From: Io17-Chloro-G2 sp963663135
GTDB taxonomy: Bacteria > Chloroflexota > Dehalococcoidia > Lucifugimonadales > UBA3495
Assembly: GCA_963663135.2 (NCBI GenBank)
Contig: CAXXRM010000005.1
Coordinates: forward strand, 1,116,001-1,180,000
Reading direction: 5' to 3'
DNA: 64,000 nucleotides
Below are positions 43,217-52,898 of this stretch, one piece after another. The position numbers and the translations under genes were made by a program. The notes below the pieces were generated by a model, which worked only from the letters and a program-made list of their open reading frames with translations, was not told the DNA's origin and made no database searches. Positions within the stretch are counted from its first letter, which is position 1; each line of letters opens with the position of its first letter.

Positions 43217-46200
43217 ATGATTAAGAATACCCGGCATGAGCAACTGAAATCGTTATTGAGCGAGCGAGTCCTGGTATTGGATGGCGCCATGGGCACGGCC
43301 ATTCAGGCTCTGGACCTGGGGCCCGACGATTTTGGTGGTCCCGACCTCGAAGGCTGCAACGAAAACTTGGTCTTGACTCGCCCTGAGGCCATCACCCGGA
43401 TTCACCAAAGCTATCTGGACGCCGGGGCAGACATCCTGGAGACCAACACCTTCGGCGCCACTTCAGTAGTCCTGGCTGAATACAACCTGGCCCACGAAGC
43501 CCGAAGGATCAACCGGGAAGCCGCCCAATTGGCCCGCAAGGCGGCCGACGCGGCATCCACCGAGGAAAAGCCGCGTTTCGTAGCCGGGTCAATGGGACCA
43601 ACCACCAAAAGCATATCGGTAACCGGCGGCATTAATTTCGACGAACTGGCCGCAGCATATGAAGAGCAAGCCATCGGGCTCATTGAGGGCGGCGTGGACG
43701 TGTTGCTGCTTGAGACCGCCCAGGACACGATTAACATTAAGGCCGGGTTGGAGGGCATCGACCGGGCTGCAATGGAAACCGGGCAAACGGTAGCGGTAGC
43801 GATTCAAGGGACCGTGGAAGCCATGGGAACCCTGTTGGCCGGGCAGGACGCCGAAGCCTTCTATACCTCCATGGCTCATCGTGACTTGCTATGGATCGGG
43901 TTCAACTGCGCCACGGGACCGGAATTCATGACCGACCACCTGAGGACACTGGCGGAGCTTTCCCGCTTCCCGGTGGCCTGCGTCCCCAATGCAGGACTTC
44001 CCGATGAGAATGGCCGGTACAACGAAAGCCCGGAGATGATGGCCCGGACCATTAGCCGCTTTTTCCAAGAAGGTTGGCTAAACCTGGTAGGCGGGTGTTG
44101 CGGCACCACTCCGGAACACATCAGCCTCCTTTGGGAAACTGCTGCCGCAAACACTCCCAGGCAGGTCCAATCCAATAGTGGGTCGCAATCTGCGGCCGGG
44201 TCCGGAACCGTAACCAGGGTGTCCGGAATCGAAGCCTTGGCGATTGACGAGGACACTCGGCCTGTGATCGTGGGGGAGCGCACCAACGTATTGGGTAGCC
44301 GGCGCTTCCGGCGCCTCATCGGTTCAGGGGCCTTTGAAGAGGCTGCCGAGGTGGGTCGAAGGCAAGTGCGCAACGGCGCCCATATCCTTGACGTGTGCCT
44401 CCAAGACCCGGACCGGGACGAAATGGCCGATGTGACGTCGTTCCTCGACATCCTGACTAAGAAGGTCAAAGCGCCGGTTATGATCGACTCCACCGATCAA
44501 CAGGTGGTGGAAGAGTCCCTCAAACGCCTGCAAGGCAAGTCGATAATCAACTCCATCAACCTGGAAGACGGCGAGACGCGGTTTCAAGCAGTGGTCCCCC
44601 TGGCCAAGCGATATGGCGCCGCGCTAGTGGTCGGTTGCATCGACGAGGACAAGGAGCAAGCCCAGGCTGTTACCCGACAACGCAAGCTGGAGGTAGCCAC
44701 GCGCTCCCGCCAGATTCTCACTGAAAAATACGGCGTGGAACCCGAGGATATCATTTTCGACCCCCTGGTTTTTCCCTGCGGCACAGGGGACAAAAATTAC
44801 CTCGGTTCGGCGGCGGAAACCATCGAGGGCGTCCGCGCGATCAAAGAGGCGCTGCCGGAGTGCAAGACCATATTGGGCATCTCCAACGTCTCGTTCGGCC
44901 TGCCAACGGCCGGCCGTGAAGTGCTCAACTCGGTATTCCTTTACCACTGCGTTCAGGCCGGATTGGACCTGGCCATCGTGAATTCGGAATTGATGCAGCG
45001 TTACGCCTCCATCCCGGAGGAAGAAGTAAAGCTCGCCGAGGACTTGATCTGGAACCGGGGGGAAGACCCGGTGGCCGCGTTCGCCGCTCATTTTCGCGAC
45101 AAGCCGCCAGCGAAATCGGCCGAGGAGCGCACCAGCCTACCCCTGGACCAGAGGTTGGCATTGGCCATCGTCGAAGGGAGCAAGGAGGGGCTTTCCGAGG
45201 ACTTGGACGAAGCCATGGCCGACCGCAAGCCTTTGGAAATTATCAACGGCCCGCTGATGGCGGGCATGGAGGAAGTGGGACGCCAATTCAACGCCAACCA
45301 ACTAATTGTGGCGGAAGTCCTTCAATCCGCCGAGGCCATGAAGTTCGCCGTGTCCCACTTGGAGCCACACATGGAGCGAATGGATGCCGAGAACGCCAGC
45401 AAGGGAAAGGTGCTGCTGGCAACTGTAAAGGGCGACGTTCACGACATCGGCAAGAACCTGGTGGAGATAATCCTGTCCAACAACGGTTTCAACGTAATCA
45501 ATTTGGGCATCAAGGTGCCGCCGCAGGATCTCATCGACGCTTACCAGACCCACAAGCCCGACATGATCGGCCTGTCAGGGCTGCTGGTTAAGTCGGCGCA
45601 AATGATGGTGCAGACCGTTCGCGATTTCCAACAGTCCGGGGTAAATTGTCCCATTCTGGTGGGAGGCGCGGCCCTTTCCAACCGGTTTACCAGGATGCGC
45701 ATCGCCCCGGAACACGCCAACCTGGTGGTCTATGCCTCCGACGCAATGAACGGTCTGAGCCTCGCCAATACCATTCGGGAAGCTGATGAACGGGAAAAGT
45801 TGGCGGAAGTTCTGGCGCAAGAGACCGAGAAGTTGATAGAAGCGGAAAGCGTCGCGGCCAGCAAAGATGGCGCAACGACCGCGCCGGCACGCCCGGCCAT
45901 GGTCTCCAAGGTTAGCCACGAAATCCAGGCTCCCAGCCCGCCGGACCTGCTCCCCCATGTGCTGCGGGATTTCAGCCTGGACGAGATTTTCCCCTATATC
46001 AATCCTCAAATGCTGTACGTGCGCCACTTGGGTTTCAGGGGGCGGTTTAACGAAGCCTTGGCCGCCGGAGACCCGGGAGCGTTGGAACTGCGAGAGGCGG
46101 TGCGCCGGGTGGAAGACCTGGTCCTGGAATCCTCCAATATCACCGCCGACGCCGTTTTCAAATTCTTCCCCAGCTACTCGTCGGGCCAGGACCTGCTGAT

Positions 46201-46834
46201 TTGCCGGCCCGACGGGGCAGGGGTTGTCGAACGCTTTCACTTTGGACGCCAGTCCCAGGGTGAAGGCCTCTGTCTGGCGGATTTCGTGGGGCCTCTGTCC
46301 CGAGACTCGCTGCCCAAAGACGGTCTGACAACGGCGGTTAACGGCTCCGGAGCTGCACCCAATTCTTCCACTGGACTGGACTATGTGGGCATGTTCGTGA
46401 CCACGGTGGGTCCCGGTGTGTCGGAGCTATCGGAGCGCCTGAAGTCTGACGGCCAGTATCTTGATTCCCACGTCTTGCAATCGCTGGCGATTGAGAGCGC
46501 CGAGGCCTTCGCCGAGGTGCTGCACCAGCGGATGCGACGGATGTGGGGTTTTGCCGATTCACCGGACCTATCATATCAAGACCTGTTTCGTACCCAGTAC
46601 CGGGGCCGGCGTTTCTCCTTCGGCTACCCGGCCTGCCCCCGGTTGGAAGACCAGGAACAACTCTTCCGGCTGCTGAACGTGACCTCAAACATAGGGGTTG
46701 AGCTAACCGAAGGGTTTATGATGGAGCCGGAATCAACGGTTTCGGCGCTGGTGCTGCACCATCCGGACGCCAAGTATTTCAACCTGAATCCCACCGACAT
46801 CGAGTTATTGGAGCAGGAAGCAGAGCGGGTTTAG
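43217..46834 (+). CDS. metH: Cobalamin-dependent methionine synthase
   Basis: A 1205-residue, full-length MetH. Homocysteine domain (1 to ~325): GAMGTAIQ, GFNCATGPE and GGCCGTTPEH bring the zinc Cys residues. Pterin-binding domain (~340-620): VIVGERTNVLGSRRF, DVCLQDPDRDEM. Cap (~650-740). B12 domain (~740-890): VKGDVHDIGKNLVEII holds the cobalt-ligand His, with GLSGLLVKS and LVGGAALSN. Activation domain (~930-1200). It makes methionine from homocysteine and methyl-THF. The 249-base leader (42968-43216) shows no cobalamin or SAM riboswitch that I can recognise; a TATACT box lies near 43170. Confidence 0.97.
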   Translation: MIKNTRHEQLKSLLSERVLVLDGAMGTAIQALDLGPDDFGGPDLEGCNENLVLTRPEAITRIHQSYLDAGADILETNTFGATSVVLAEYNLAHEARRINREAAQLARKAADAASTEEKPRFVAGSMGPTTKSISVTGGINFDELAAAYEEQAIGLIEGGVDVLLLETAQDTINIKAGLEGIDRAAMETGQTVAVAIQGTVEAMGTLLAGQDAEAFYTSMAHRDLLWIGFNCATGPEFMTDHLRTLAELSRFPVACVPNAGLPDENGRYNESPEMMARTISRFFQEGWLNLVGGCCGTTPEHISLLWETAAANTPRQVQSNSGSQSAAGSGTVTRVSGIEALAIDEDTRPVIVGERTNVLGSRRFRRLIGSGAFEEAAEVGRRQVRNGAHILDVCLQDPDRDEMADVTSFLDILTKKVKAPVMIDSTDQQVVEESLKRLQGKSIINSINLEDGETRFQAVVPLAKRYGAALVVGCIDEDKEQAQAVTRQRKLEVATRSRQILTEKYGVEPEDIIFDPLVFPCGTGDKNYLGSAAETIEGVRAIKEALPECKTILGISNVSFGLPTAGREVLNSVFLYHCVQAGLDLAIVNSELMQRYASIPEEEVKLAEDLIWNRGEDPVAAFAAHFRDKPPAKSAEERTSLPLDQRLALAIVEGSKEGLSEDLDEAMADRKPLEIINGPLMAGMEEVGRQFNANQLIVAEVLQSAEAMKFAVSHLEPHMERMDAENASKGKVLLATVKGDVHDIGKNLVEIILSNNGFNVINLGIKVPPQDLIDAYQTHKPDMIGLSGLLVKSAQMMVQTVRDFQQSGVNCPILVGGAALSNRFTRMRIAPEHANLVVYASDAMNGLSLANTIREADEREKLAEVLAQETEKLIEAESVAASKDGATTAPARPAMVSKVSHEIQAPSPPDLLPHVLRDFSLDEIFPYINPQMLYVRHLGFRGRFNEALAAGDPGALELREAVRRVEDLVLESSNITADAVFKFFPSYSSGQDLLICRPDGAGVVERFHFGRQSQGEGLCLADFVGPLSRDSLPKDGLTTAVNGSGAAPNSSTGLDYVGMFVTTVGPGVSELSERLKSDGQYLDSHVLQSLAIESAEAFAEVLHQRMRRMWGFADSPDLSYQDLFRTQYRGRRFSFGYPACPRLEDQEQLFRLLNVTSNIGVELTEGFMMEPESTVSALVLHHPDAKYFNLNPTDIELLEQEAERV

Positions 46835-46883
46835 GCCGCACAACCGCGAAACTGCGATACTTTTACCACAGGGAACAACCGAA

Positions 46884-47534
46884 ATGCGCGTAGTCGTAAT
46901 TCACGCACTTGCCGAGTCTATGCCGCCCGTGAGGACGGCCTTCAGCCAGATATTCCCCGAGACCGAGGTGATTAACCTTCTGGATGAAGGTTTGTTGATC
47001 GACTTCGACGACACACTGACTCCCAAGCTGCTTCGGCGCATGAGCCGGTTGGTGGAATATTCCACCGATTATGGCGCCAACGCCATTGCGTTGGCCTGTT
47101 CGGTTTACGCCCCCGCAGTCGACACCATCAAACAACTGGTGGATATACCCCTGGTGTCCTCCTATGGGCCGGTCATGGCCGACGCCGTGGCTTCCGGGCC
47201 CAAGGTGGGGATAATCGCCTCAGTGCCGGCCACCATCCGGGACGCCGAGCATTATTTGCGCCAGGCCGCGGCTGAGCATGAGGTCCGGGTGGAGCCCTTC
47301 CCCCGTTTGGCAGAGGACTTGATTCCGGTGCTGCGCCACCAAGGGGAGGCGGCATTTGAGAAACGGCTGTCCGAGGAAGTCAACGCCCTGGCGGAACAGG
47401 TCGACGCCGTGCTCTTGGGCCAGTTTTCATTTTCTACAGCATTGGATTACGTCAGCAGCAGGTGCCCGGTTCCAGTCCTGTCGGCTCCGCACAGCAGCGC
47501 CCGGCGCCTGAAGGACCTCCTGTTGCCGGACTGA
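46884..47534 (+). CDS. Aspartate/glutamate racemase family protein
   Basis: A 216-residue protein with the Asp/Glu/hydantoin racemase fold: RVVVIHALAESMPPV start, ALACSVYAPA with the first catalytic Cys, KVGIIASVPATIRD in the hinge. The second Cys (usual GCT/GCA motif) is missing: the site reads LLGQFSFSTA, with Gln. It is therefore unlikely to be an ordinary two-base racemase; one-Cys members include decarboxylases and isomerases. It lies 49 bases after metH and before fhs; a link to one-carbon metabolism is not evident. Confidence 0.8.
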   Translation: MRVVVIHALAESMPPVRTAFSQIFPETEVINLLDEGLLIDFDDTLTPKLLRRMSRLVEYSTDYGANAIALACSVYAPAVDTIKQLVDIPLVSSYGPVMADAVASGPKVGIIASVPATIRDAEHYLRQAAAEHEVRVEPFPRLAEDLIPVLRHQGEAAFEKRLSEEVNALAEQVDAVLLGQFSFSTALDYVSSRCPVPVLSAPHSSARRLKDLLLPD

Positions 47535-47727
47535 CCGGCCGGGATTCCCCACAGCTGGCGGACCGCCGGCTGGCGGCGGGTGCGGCAGTGATTGGACGGC
47601 GACACTTTCCCCGGAGCGGCGGCCCTCTACGTTAAGGGATTGACCGAAGCAGCCTCTTTCAATATCAACCCAAACTCTCAACGGCGATCCACTTACAACA
47701 CATCGCCTTCGCTGAGGAGGGAACGCC

Positions 47728-49392
47728 ATGGAGCCTATTGCCAAGATCGCCGCGGACCTGGGCATCAGAACGGAACACCTGATCCCATACGGGCATTACA
47801 AAGCCAAAATATCGCTGGATGCCTTGGCCGAGGGTAGGAGCCGCGCACAGCCGGGCGATGGAGCCAAGCTGATCGTGGTAACCGGCATTACGCCAACCCC
47901 TGCCGGGGAAGGCAAGACCACCACCGCCATCGGCCTTACCCAGGGCATGGGAAAGCTGGGTCTGCGTCCCGTGGTCAATCTCCGCGAGCCCTCCCTGGGC
48001 CCGATATACGGCATCAAGGGGGGCGGGACGGGTGGAGGCAGAGCCATGGTGGTCCCTGAGGACGAGATCAACATCCACTTCACCGGGGACGCCCACGCTG
48101 TGGCATCGACACACAATTTGCTGGCTGCCCTGGTGGACAACGCAGTCTACCGCGGCAAGGCGTCGGACATGGACCCCACGGGTATCCAATGGTCCCGGGT
48201 CACCGACGCTTCGGACCGTGCCCTGCGCCAGGTGGTGACCGGGCTGGGCGGGAGCGCCAACAGCACGTTGCGGGAGACCCGCTTTGACATCGTTACCGCG
48301 TCGGAGATTATGGCCCTTCTGGCGCTGTCCGACGGCCTGGAAGACATGCGAAACCGGCTGTCCCGAATCGTCGTGGGCAGCAACCGGGCGGGTGATCCGG
48401 TGTCGGTGGCGGACCTGGGCGTAACCGGTGCATTGATGACCGTCATGCGCCATGCCATCATGCCCAACCTGGTGCAAACCCTGGAAGGGCAGCCCGCCTT
48501 GATCCACGCCGGTCCTTTCGGAAACATCGCCCACGGCTGCAACTCCATCTTGGCCGACCGCATTGGACTGGCCTACGCCGACTACGTGGTGACCGAAGCG
48601 GGCTTCGGGGCTGACCTGGGTTTCGAAAAGTTTATGCACATCAAAGCCCGACAGAGCGGCCTGATCCCGGATGCGGTGGTCATGGTTGCGTCTCTGCGGG
48701 CCCTGCGATGGCACGGCGGCGCGACGCGCCGGGAGTTGGCCCGCCCAAACCTGGCGGCAACAACCGCAGGCGGCGCCAACCTGGACCACCTGGCGCGGAT
48801 GATCACGGGTTTCGGACTCCCGCTGGTGGTGGCGATTAACCGTTTTGAAGGAGACAGCCCCGATGAGCTGGAGGCGGTGCGAAACATCGCACAACAGGCC
48901 GGCGCCGCAGCCTCGGCGGAAATATCCGGGTTCACCGACGGCGGCGAGGGAGGTATTGCCCTGGCCGAGGCCGTGGTTCAGGCCACATCCGGTAATGCCT
49001 CTCCCGCTGACCCTTCTTCGGTCCGGTACGCCTACGATCTGGACTCTACAGTGGAAGAGAAAGTGCTCGCCCTGGCCCAAAAGGTCTACGGCGCCAGCGA
49101 CGTGTCCTGGTCGGCGGAAGCCCGGCGCAAGTCGCGTTATTTCCAGTCCCAGGGATGGGGAAACCTGCCCATTTGCATGGCCAAGACCCACCTGTCCATA
49201 TCCCACGACCCCACGCTCCGGGGCAGTCCTTCCGGGTACACCTTGCCGATAACGGACATCCGCGCCTCGATAGGGGCCGGGTTCCTGTACACCCTGGCCG
49301 GTAGAATTGAAACCCTACCCGGCCTTCCCAGCCAACCCCTGGCCCTGGACATGGACGTGGACGAAGCCGGGCAGGTCACCGGCCTGAGATGA
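47728..49392 (+). CDS. fhs: Formate-tetrahydrofolate ligase
   Basis: A 554-residue FTHFS. VTGITPTPAGEGKTTTAIGL is the P-loop, LREPSLGPIYGIKGGGTGGG and DEINIHFTGDAHA are signature blocks, and GFGADLGFEKFMHIKAR and SPSGYTLPITDIRASIGAGF lie in the C-terminal half. It makes 10-formyl-THF from formate, ATP and THF, feeding the same one-carbon pool that MetH draws on. GGAGGG lies seven bases before the ATG. Confidence 0.97.
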   Translation: MEPIAKIAADLGIRTEHLIPYGHYKAKISLDALAEGRSRAQPGDGAKLIVVTGITPTPAGEGKTTTAIGLTQGMGKLGLRPVVNLREPSLGPIYGIKGGGTGGGRAMVVPEDEINIHFTGDAHAVASTHNLLAALVDNAVYRGKASDMDPTGIQWSRVTDASDRALRQVVTGLGGSANSTLRETRFDIVTASEIMALLALSDGLEDMRNRLSRIVVGSNRAGDPVSVADLGVTGALMTVMRHAIMPNLVQTLEGQPALIHAGPFGNIAHGCNSILADRIGLAYADYVVTEAGFGADLGFEKFMHIKARQSGLIPDAVVMVASLRALRWHGGATRRELARPNLAATTAGGANLDHLARMITGFGLPLVVAINRFEGDSPDELEAVRNIAQQAGAAASAEISGFTDGGEGGIALAEAVVQATSGNASPADPSSVRYAYDLDSTVEEKVLALAQKVYGASDVSWSAEARRKSRYFQSQGWGNLPICMAKTHLSISHDPTLRGSPSGYTLPITDIRASIGAGFLYTLAGRIETLPGLPSQPLALDMDVDEAGQVTGLR

Positions 49393-49442
49393 CGGCGCGT
49401 AGCGGCCCGGCCCCAGCCGTAGCTTCGGAGTAAAATACTGTC

Positions 49443-50249
49443 ATGATCAGCCTCAAGAGAAATTCCAAGGGTGAATTGGTGGAGGCTTCCGGGATTCGCA
49501 GCCGCCCATCTTCCAGGTACGAACCGGGGCAGACCGCACCGTTCCGAATTAGCCGCGGCAAGTTCCACGACTTCCTAAGCTGTCAGCGTTGCTTTTACCT
49601 TGACCGGGTCAAGGGCCTGGCATCGCCCTCAACACCGGGTTGGAGCCTGAACTCGACCACTGACGAACTTCTGAAAAGAGAATTCGATGAGTACCGGCAA
49701 AGGCAGGAGCCTCATCCCTCCTTCCTGAAATTCGGCCTGGCCGATGTCGTGCCATACCAGCATCCCGACTTGGACAAGTGGCGGGATTCTTTGCACCACG
49801 GGCTGGAATATCGGATAGAAGGTTCTAACATTGTTCTTCATGGGGGCGTTGACGACGTCTGGTATAGCCGGAAAGAAGAACAACTCATCATCGTGGACTA
49901 CAAGTCCCAGGCTAGTCCCTATCCCGTACGCACCCAGCGATACTTGGAGCAGACGTATCACCAAAGCTACAAGGTGCAGTTGGATGTTTACGCCTACCTG
50001 TTGGTCAAGATGGGATTCCCGGTATGGCATACCGGGTATTTCTACGTCTGCAACGCCGACCGAAGCGCCCCAGCTTTCAACGGCCAGATGCTGTTCCAGG
50101 AGACCCTGGTGCCATACCGGTGGAACGCGGATTGGATCGATGAACGGCTCTGGGAAATGATCCAAGTCTTAAATTCGCCGGATGTCCCCGAACCCAACCC
50201 GTGCTGCGAAAACTGCGCGTACGCCAGAGCCAGGGCCAACCTTTTCTGA
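49443..50249 (+). CDS. Cas4/RecB-like PD-(D/E)XK nuclease
   Basis: A 268-residue nuclease-like protein. FRISRGKFHDFLSCQRCFYL carries cysteines near the N-terminus and the C-terminus has PCCENCAYARAR, the cysteine layout of the Cas4/AddB-type 4Fe-4S cluster. Between them GGVDDVWYSR gives the first Asp, IIVDYKSQ the D-x-K motif and YKVQLDVYAYLL the QxxxY motif. It probably cuts or processes single-stranded DNA. No CRISPR array or other cas gene is in the window, so this is a stand-alone Cas4-like protein. Confidence 0.82.
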   Translation: MISLKRNSKGELVEASGIRSRPSSRYEPGQTAPFRISRGKFHDFLSCQRCFYLDRVKGLASPSTPGWSLNSTTDELLKREFDEYRQRQEPHPSFLKFGLADVVPYQHPDLDKWRDSLHHGLEYRIEGSNIVLHGGVDDVWYSRKEEQLIIVDYKSQASPYPVRTQRYLEQTYHQSYKVQLDVYAYLLVKMGFPVWHTGYFYVCNADRSAPAFNGQMLFQETLVPYRWNADWIDERLWEMIQVLNSPDVPEPNPCCENCAYARARANLF

Positions 50250-50415
50250 CGCTCACCGGCCAAGCCAAGCGTAGGTTCGATCCTTTGTGGCCTTGCTGCC
50301 ATGGCAAATAGAGAACCCCTGCGTCTATGAATTGCCTGTTTCCAGCCGTCCGGCGGAATCGGGTATCATATTACGAATAGTCAACGGGCCGACCTGTCAG
50401 GAGCTTGTCAAACTA

Positions 50416-50724
50416 ATGCTGGAACACATGGGTATCCGCTGGGGTTACGTCTTCCTCAAGTCGGCCAACCATCTGCAACCCGATCACTTTGAGGACCTCA
50501 TGGTGCAGGCCGTGGAGATGTACCTTGCCGGAGAGGACACCCGAGAGGTGAAGCACCCCGAATTCGAAGGCCGGTTGTTCACCGAAAGGCGGTACGAAGT
50601 AATCGGAGGTCTGGGAGGGCAGCGGTTCGACGCTGAGTTGGAAACGGCCTATGGCCACGATGGGGCCTCGTTCCTGGTTAACGAACAAACCGGCGCTTTG
50701 GCGTCGGGAATTTCCAAGAACTAA
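50416..50724 (+). CDS. Small hypothetical protein
   Basis: A 102-residue frame with coding character (GIRWGYVFLKSANHLQPDHFED, VQAVEMYLAGEDTREVKHPE, EVIGGLGGQRFDAELETAYG). I do not recognise the family. The same frame is open back to 50287, but the 5' part looks non-coding and holds an AT-rich TATCATATTACG stretch that could be promoter. AGGAG lies 12 bases before the ATG at 50416, so the start is uncertain. Confidence 0.5.
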   Translation: MLEHMGIRWGYVFLKSANHLQPDHFEDLMVQAVEMYLAGEDTREVKHPEFEGRLFTERRYEVIGGLGGQRFDAELETAYGHDGASFLVNEQTGALASGISKN

Positions 50725-50757
50725 CCTGTCTACGCGCCCATGTGGGTTGGCTATCGG

Positions 50758-51297
50758 TCAAACTTCCGGGGTTGCTCCGGCAACGTTGTCCGGCGGTTGA
50801 GAAAAGCCAACGTCCGAATAATCGTTTATCTGGACGCTCCGTCCCAATATACGCTGCAAAAGGCGTTGCTCAGACGCGTTCATCACCGTGTAGGGTCGAG
50901 GTGGAGAGGCGCGGACCTGTTCCAACTCGGCGATAAACGGCTCGACGGCGGCTATCGCTGCACGAATGGCCGGCTCCTCTCTCTGATTCTCGTAAAAGTT
51001 GACGTGAAACGATTCCACCATGCTGACCGTGGTGGAAAAGTCTAGCCGGCCGTATTCCTGGGCTAACTGGTCGCCAATGGCGGTAATGAAGCTGTGGCGC
51101 TGGTGTCTCCAGCCACGCTGGACCGCTATCGCCTTGATAGCATGGGCTACCGCCCCCCAAACTTTTTCCGACGCCTGGAGGCGGTTGCCTTTGCTCAACT
51201 CATCCTTAGCATGTTCCACGAATCTGCGGCTCATCGCCGAGTGATCGTCGCTGCTTTGGTCCCCGGCTGGTGGTAACGCGGTCGTCATACCGTTCAT
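50758..51297 (-). CDS. PaREP1/HEPN-like protein
   Basis: A 179-residue protein. The segment FVEHAKDELSKGNRLQASEK, WGAVAHAIKAIAVQRGWRHQ, then a helical stretch with ESFHVNFYEN, fits the PaREP1/DUF5618 group of all-helical HEPN-related proteins, first seen in archaeal repeat families. HEPN proteins are often RNases in toxin-antitoxin or defence settings, but the usual RxxxxH active motif is not clearly present. It is convergent with the plus-strand genes upstream and has no obvious partner nucleotidyltransferase. Confidence 0.7.
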   Translation of the reverse strand: MNGMTTALPPAGDQSSDDHSAMSRRFVEHAKDELSKGNRLQASEKVWGAVAHAIKAIAVQRGWRHQRHSFITAIGDQLAQEYGRLDFSTTVSMVESFHVNFYENQREEPAIRAAIAAVEPFIAELEQVRASPPRPYTVMNASEQRLLQRILGRSVQINDYSDVGFSQPPDNVAGATPEV

Positions 51298-51360
51298 TCT
51301 ACGTTAAGAGGCAGTCGCCTAGCTACCGAACGTAGTCAGAGCCCCAAATTCCCTTGATGG

Positions 51361-52458
51361 TCAGTCTGAAAGCCCGTAAAACCGGCGGGGGTTTTCTATC
51401 AGAAGTTTGTCCAGGAGGCTGCCGTCGATTTCCTCCCGGGCCTTCAGGTCGGCAATCATTTGGGGCTGGGCCGATTGGTCGCCGCCCCGGCCGTCCAGGC
51501 TGCCATGATGGCCGTAGTCCGTGCCAAGCACCAGGTTGTCCGCCCCAATGAACTTCTCCAGGTAGGGCAGGTCTTCATCGATTTCATAGCTGATGTAAAG
51601 CCGCTGGCTACGGAAAAGCTCCGGCCCCCAGTCTTCCACCGATGTGTTCTGGTTGCCACCGCGCCGTATGGCCTTCAGGACATACGGTACCCAGGAAGCG
51701 CCGGTCTCAATAAAGCCGAAGCGCAGGGTAGGAAACATCTGGGGAATATTGTTGGCCACCAGGTTGCGGAACGCCATCAGTGGCAGCATCCTGACGTGGG
51801 GGAATACACGGCTCCGGTTGATGTTGAACATTGCAGTCATGGTGGGGCTACCGGCGCCGGTGTGAATGCAAATGGGTAGGTCCAGTTTCTCTGCTGCCTC
51901 ATAGGCGGGGTAAAAGTAGGGTTCATCCAGGGACAGGTCGTCTTCCAACCCGCGGAAGAATACGCCCACGGCGCCATGCGCTTTGGCCCACTTGAGTTCG
52001 TCGGAAGCCGATTCCATTGACCGCAGTGGGGGAATTGCCACCCAGCGGATCCGGCCGCCGCTTTTCTCATATGCCTGGCCTAAAAACCGGTTGTAGGCCT
52101 GGGCGAGAGCCAGGTCCAGCCCCGGGTCTTCGGTAAGAAAAGCCAGGAATAGGGTTGGGTATACCACCTGGGTTTCGACGCCCATGACGTCCATGTCCGC
52201 AAGGCGGTATTCGATGTCAATCAACTCCCGGGCGCCAACGTCGGGCCGTTGCGCCCGCAGGTCGTCGCTAACCGGGGTCGCCAGGTTGGCTCCGTGCTTG
52301 CCGCCAGCGTTGGGGAACAATGAGCCGTCAATCAGCCAGTGCAGCCGGTTGGGGCCGGATACAACGGTAGGACATTCACTGGCGAGTTCTTTGTCGAAGA
52401 AATCCCACATCTCGCGGGGTTCCAGAATGTGGGTGTCGGCATCAACGATCCCGGCCAT
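51361..52458 (-). CDS. Amidohydrolase family protein (ACMSD-like)
   Basis: A 365-residue TIM-barrel metal-dependent hydrolase of amidohydrolase_2. VDADTHILEPREMW supplies the first metal ligands (D-x-H), CIHTGAGSP the second His, and VLGTDYGHHGS the final Asp. Members include aminocarboxymuconate-semialdehyde decarboxylase and other zinc decarboxylases/hydrolases of aromatic catabolism. GGAGG lies five bases before the ATG. The LigB-like dioxygenase at 52899 is the divergent neighbour, which would fit an aromatic pathway. Confidence 0.88.
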   Translation of the reverse strand: MAGIVDADTHILEPREMWDFFDKELASECPTVVSGPNRLHWLIDGSLFPNAGGKHGANLATPVSDDLRAQRPDVGARELIDIEYRLADMDVMGVETQVVYPTLFLAFLTEDPGLDLALAQAYNRFLGQAYEKSGGRIRWVAIPPLRSMESASDELKWAKAHGAVGVFFRGLEDDLSLDEPYFYPAYEAAEKLDLPICIHTGAGSPTMTAMFNINRSRVFPHVRMLPLMAFRNLVANNIPQMFPTLRFGFIETGASWVPYVLKAIRRGGNQNTSVEDWGPELFRSQRLYISYEIDEDLPYLEKFIGADNLVLGTDYGHHGSLDGRGGDQSAQPQMIADLKAREEIDGSLLDKLLIENPRRFYGLSD

Positions 52459-52577
52459 GGCGACCTCCGCTTGTTATCGAGACTGGCGGGCTGACTGTGT
52501 TCCACCACGGTTAACATACCGGCAGTTGGCTATCAAAGCAAATCTCCCAAGGTCACAGGGCCATTCGATTTGGCCCC

Positions 52578-52712
52578 GTCACCCTCGCCGCAGCGGGAAT
52601 CCAGGAAATACTTAAGAGTCGACAACCTCTTGCATACCCAAAACGCCTCTGCCGCGACCAACGTCCTGCTGGATAATCAGGGCTCTGGATTCCCGCTGCG
52701 GCGATAATGACC
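52578..52712. repeat. MITE-like dispersed repeat, short form (~135 bp)
   Basis: Left end gtcaccctcgccgcagcggg (52578-52604) and the inverted right end gggctctggattcccgctgc then ggcgataatgacc (52680-52712). It fills the 440-base divergent spacer 52459-52898, which has no other feature I can support. Confidence 0.75.
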
Positions 52713-52898
52713 GGAGGGGGCAATGGCAACTCCAAGACCTTGCCGGAGCCGGCCGTCAGGCAGAGCAGCGGTTGCTTCCCGGTAGTTTCTCGAACGTTAA
52801 GGTGTCGTTGCCCTCGCGACATGGTAATATGGGGTATCGGGTTCGCTCTTGGGCCCGGTGCCGGAAGGACTAACGCACACCGCCAAGGAGGCAACATC

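Noticed and set aside
47665..49206. Long open frame on the minus strand inside fhs (513 codons)
   Set aside because: It mirrors fhs, has no Shine-Dalgarno or recognisable motif, and is explained by GC-rich third positions. The same holds for 8695-9879 (+), 38632-39993 (+), 34528-35730 (-) and 56970-58340 (+).
49443..50249. CRISPR-associated Cas4
   Set aside because: The motifs fit Cas4-like nucleases, but no cas1, cas2 or CRISPR repeat is nearby, so a CRISPR role is not supported.
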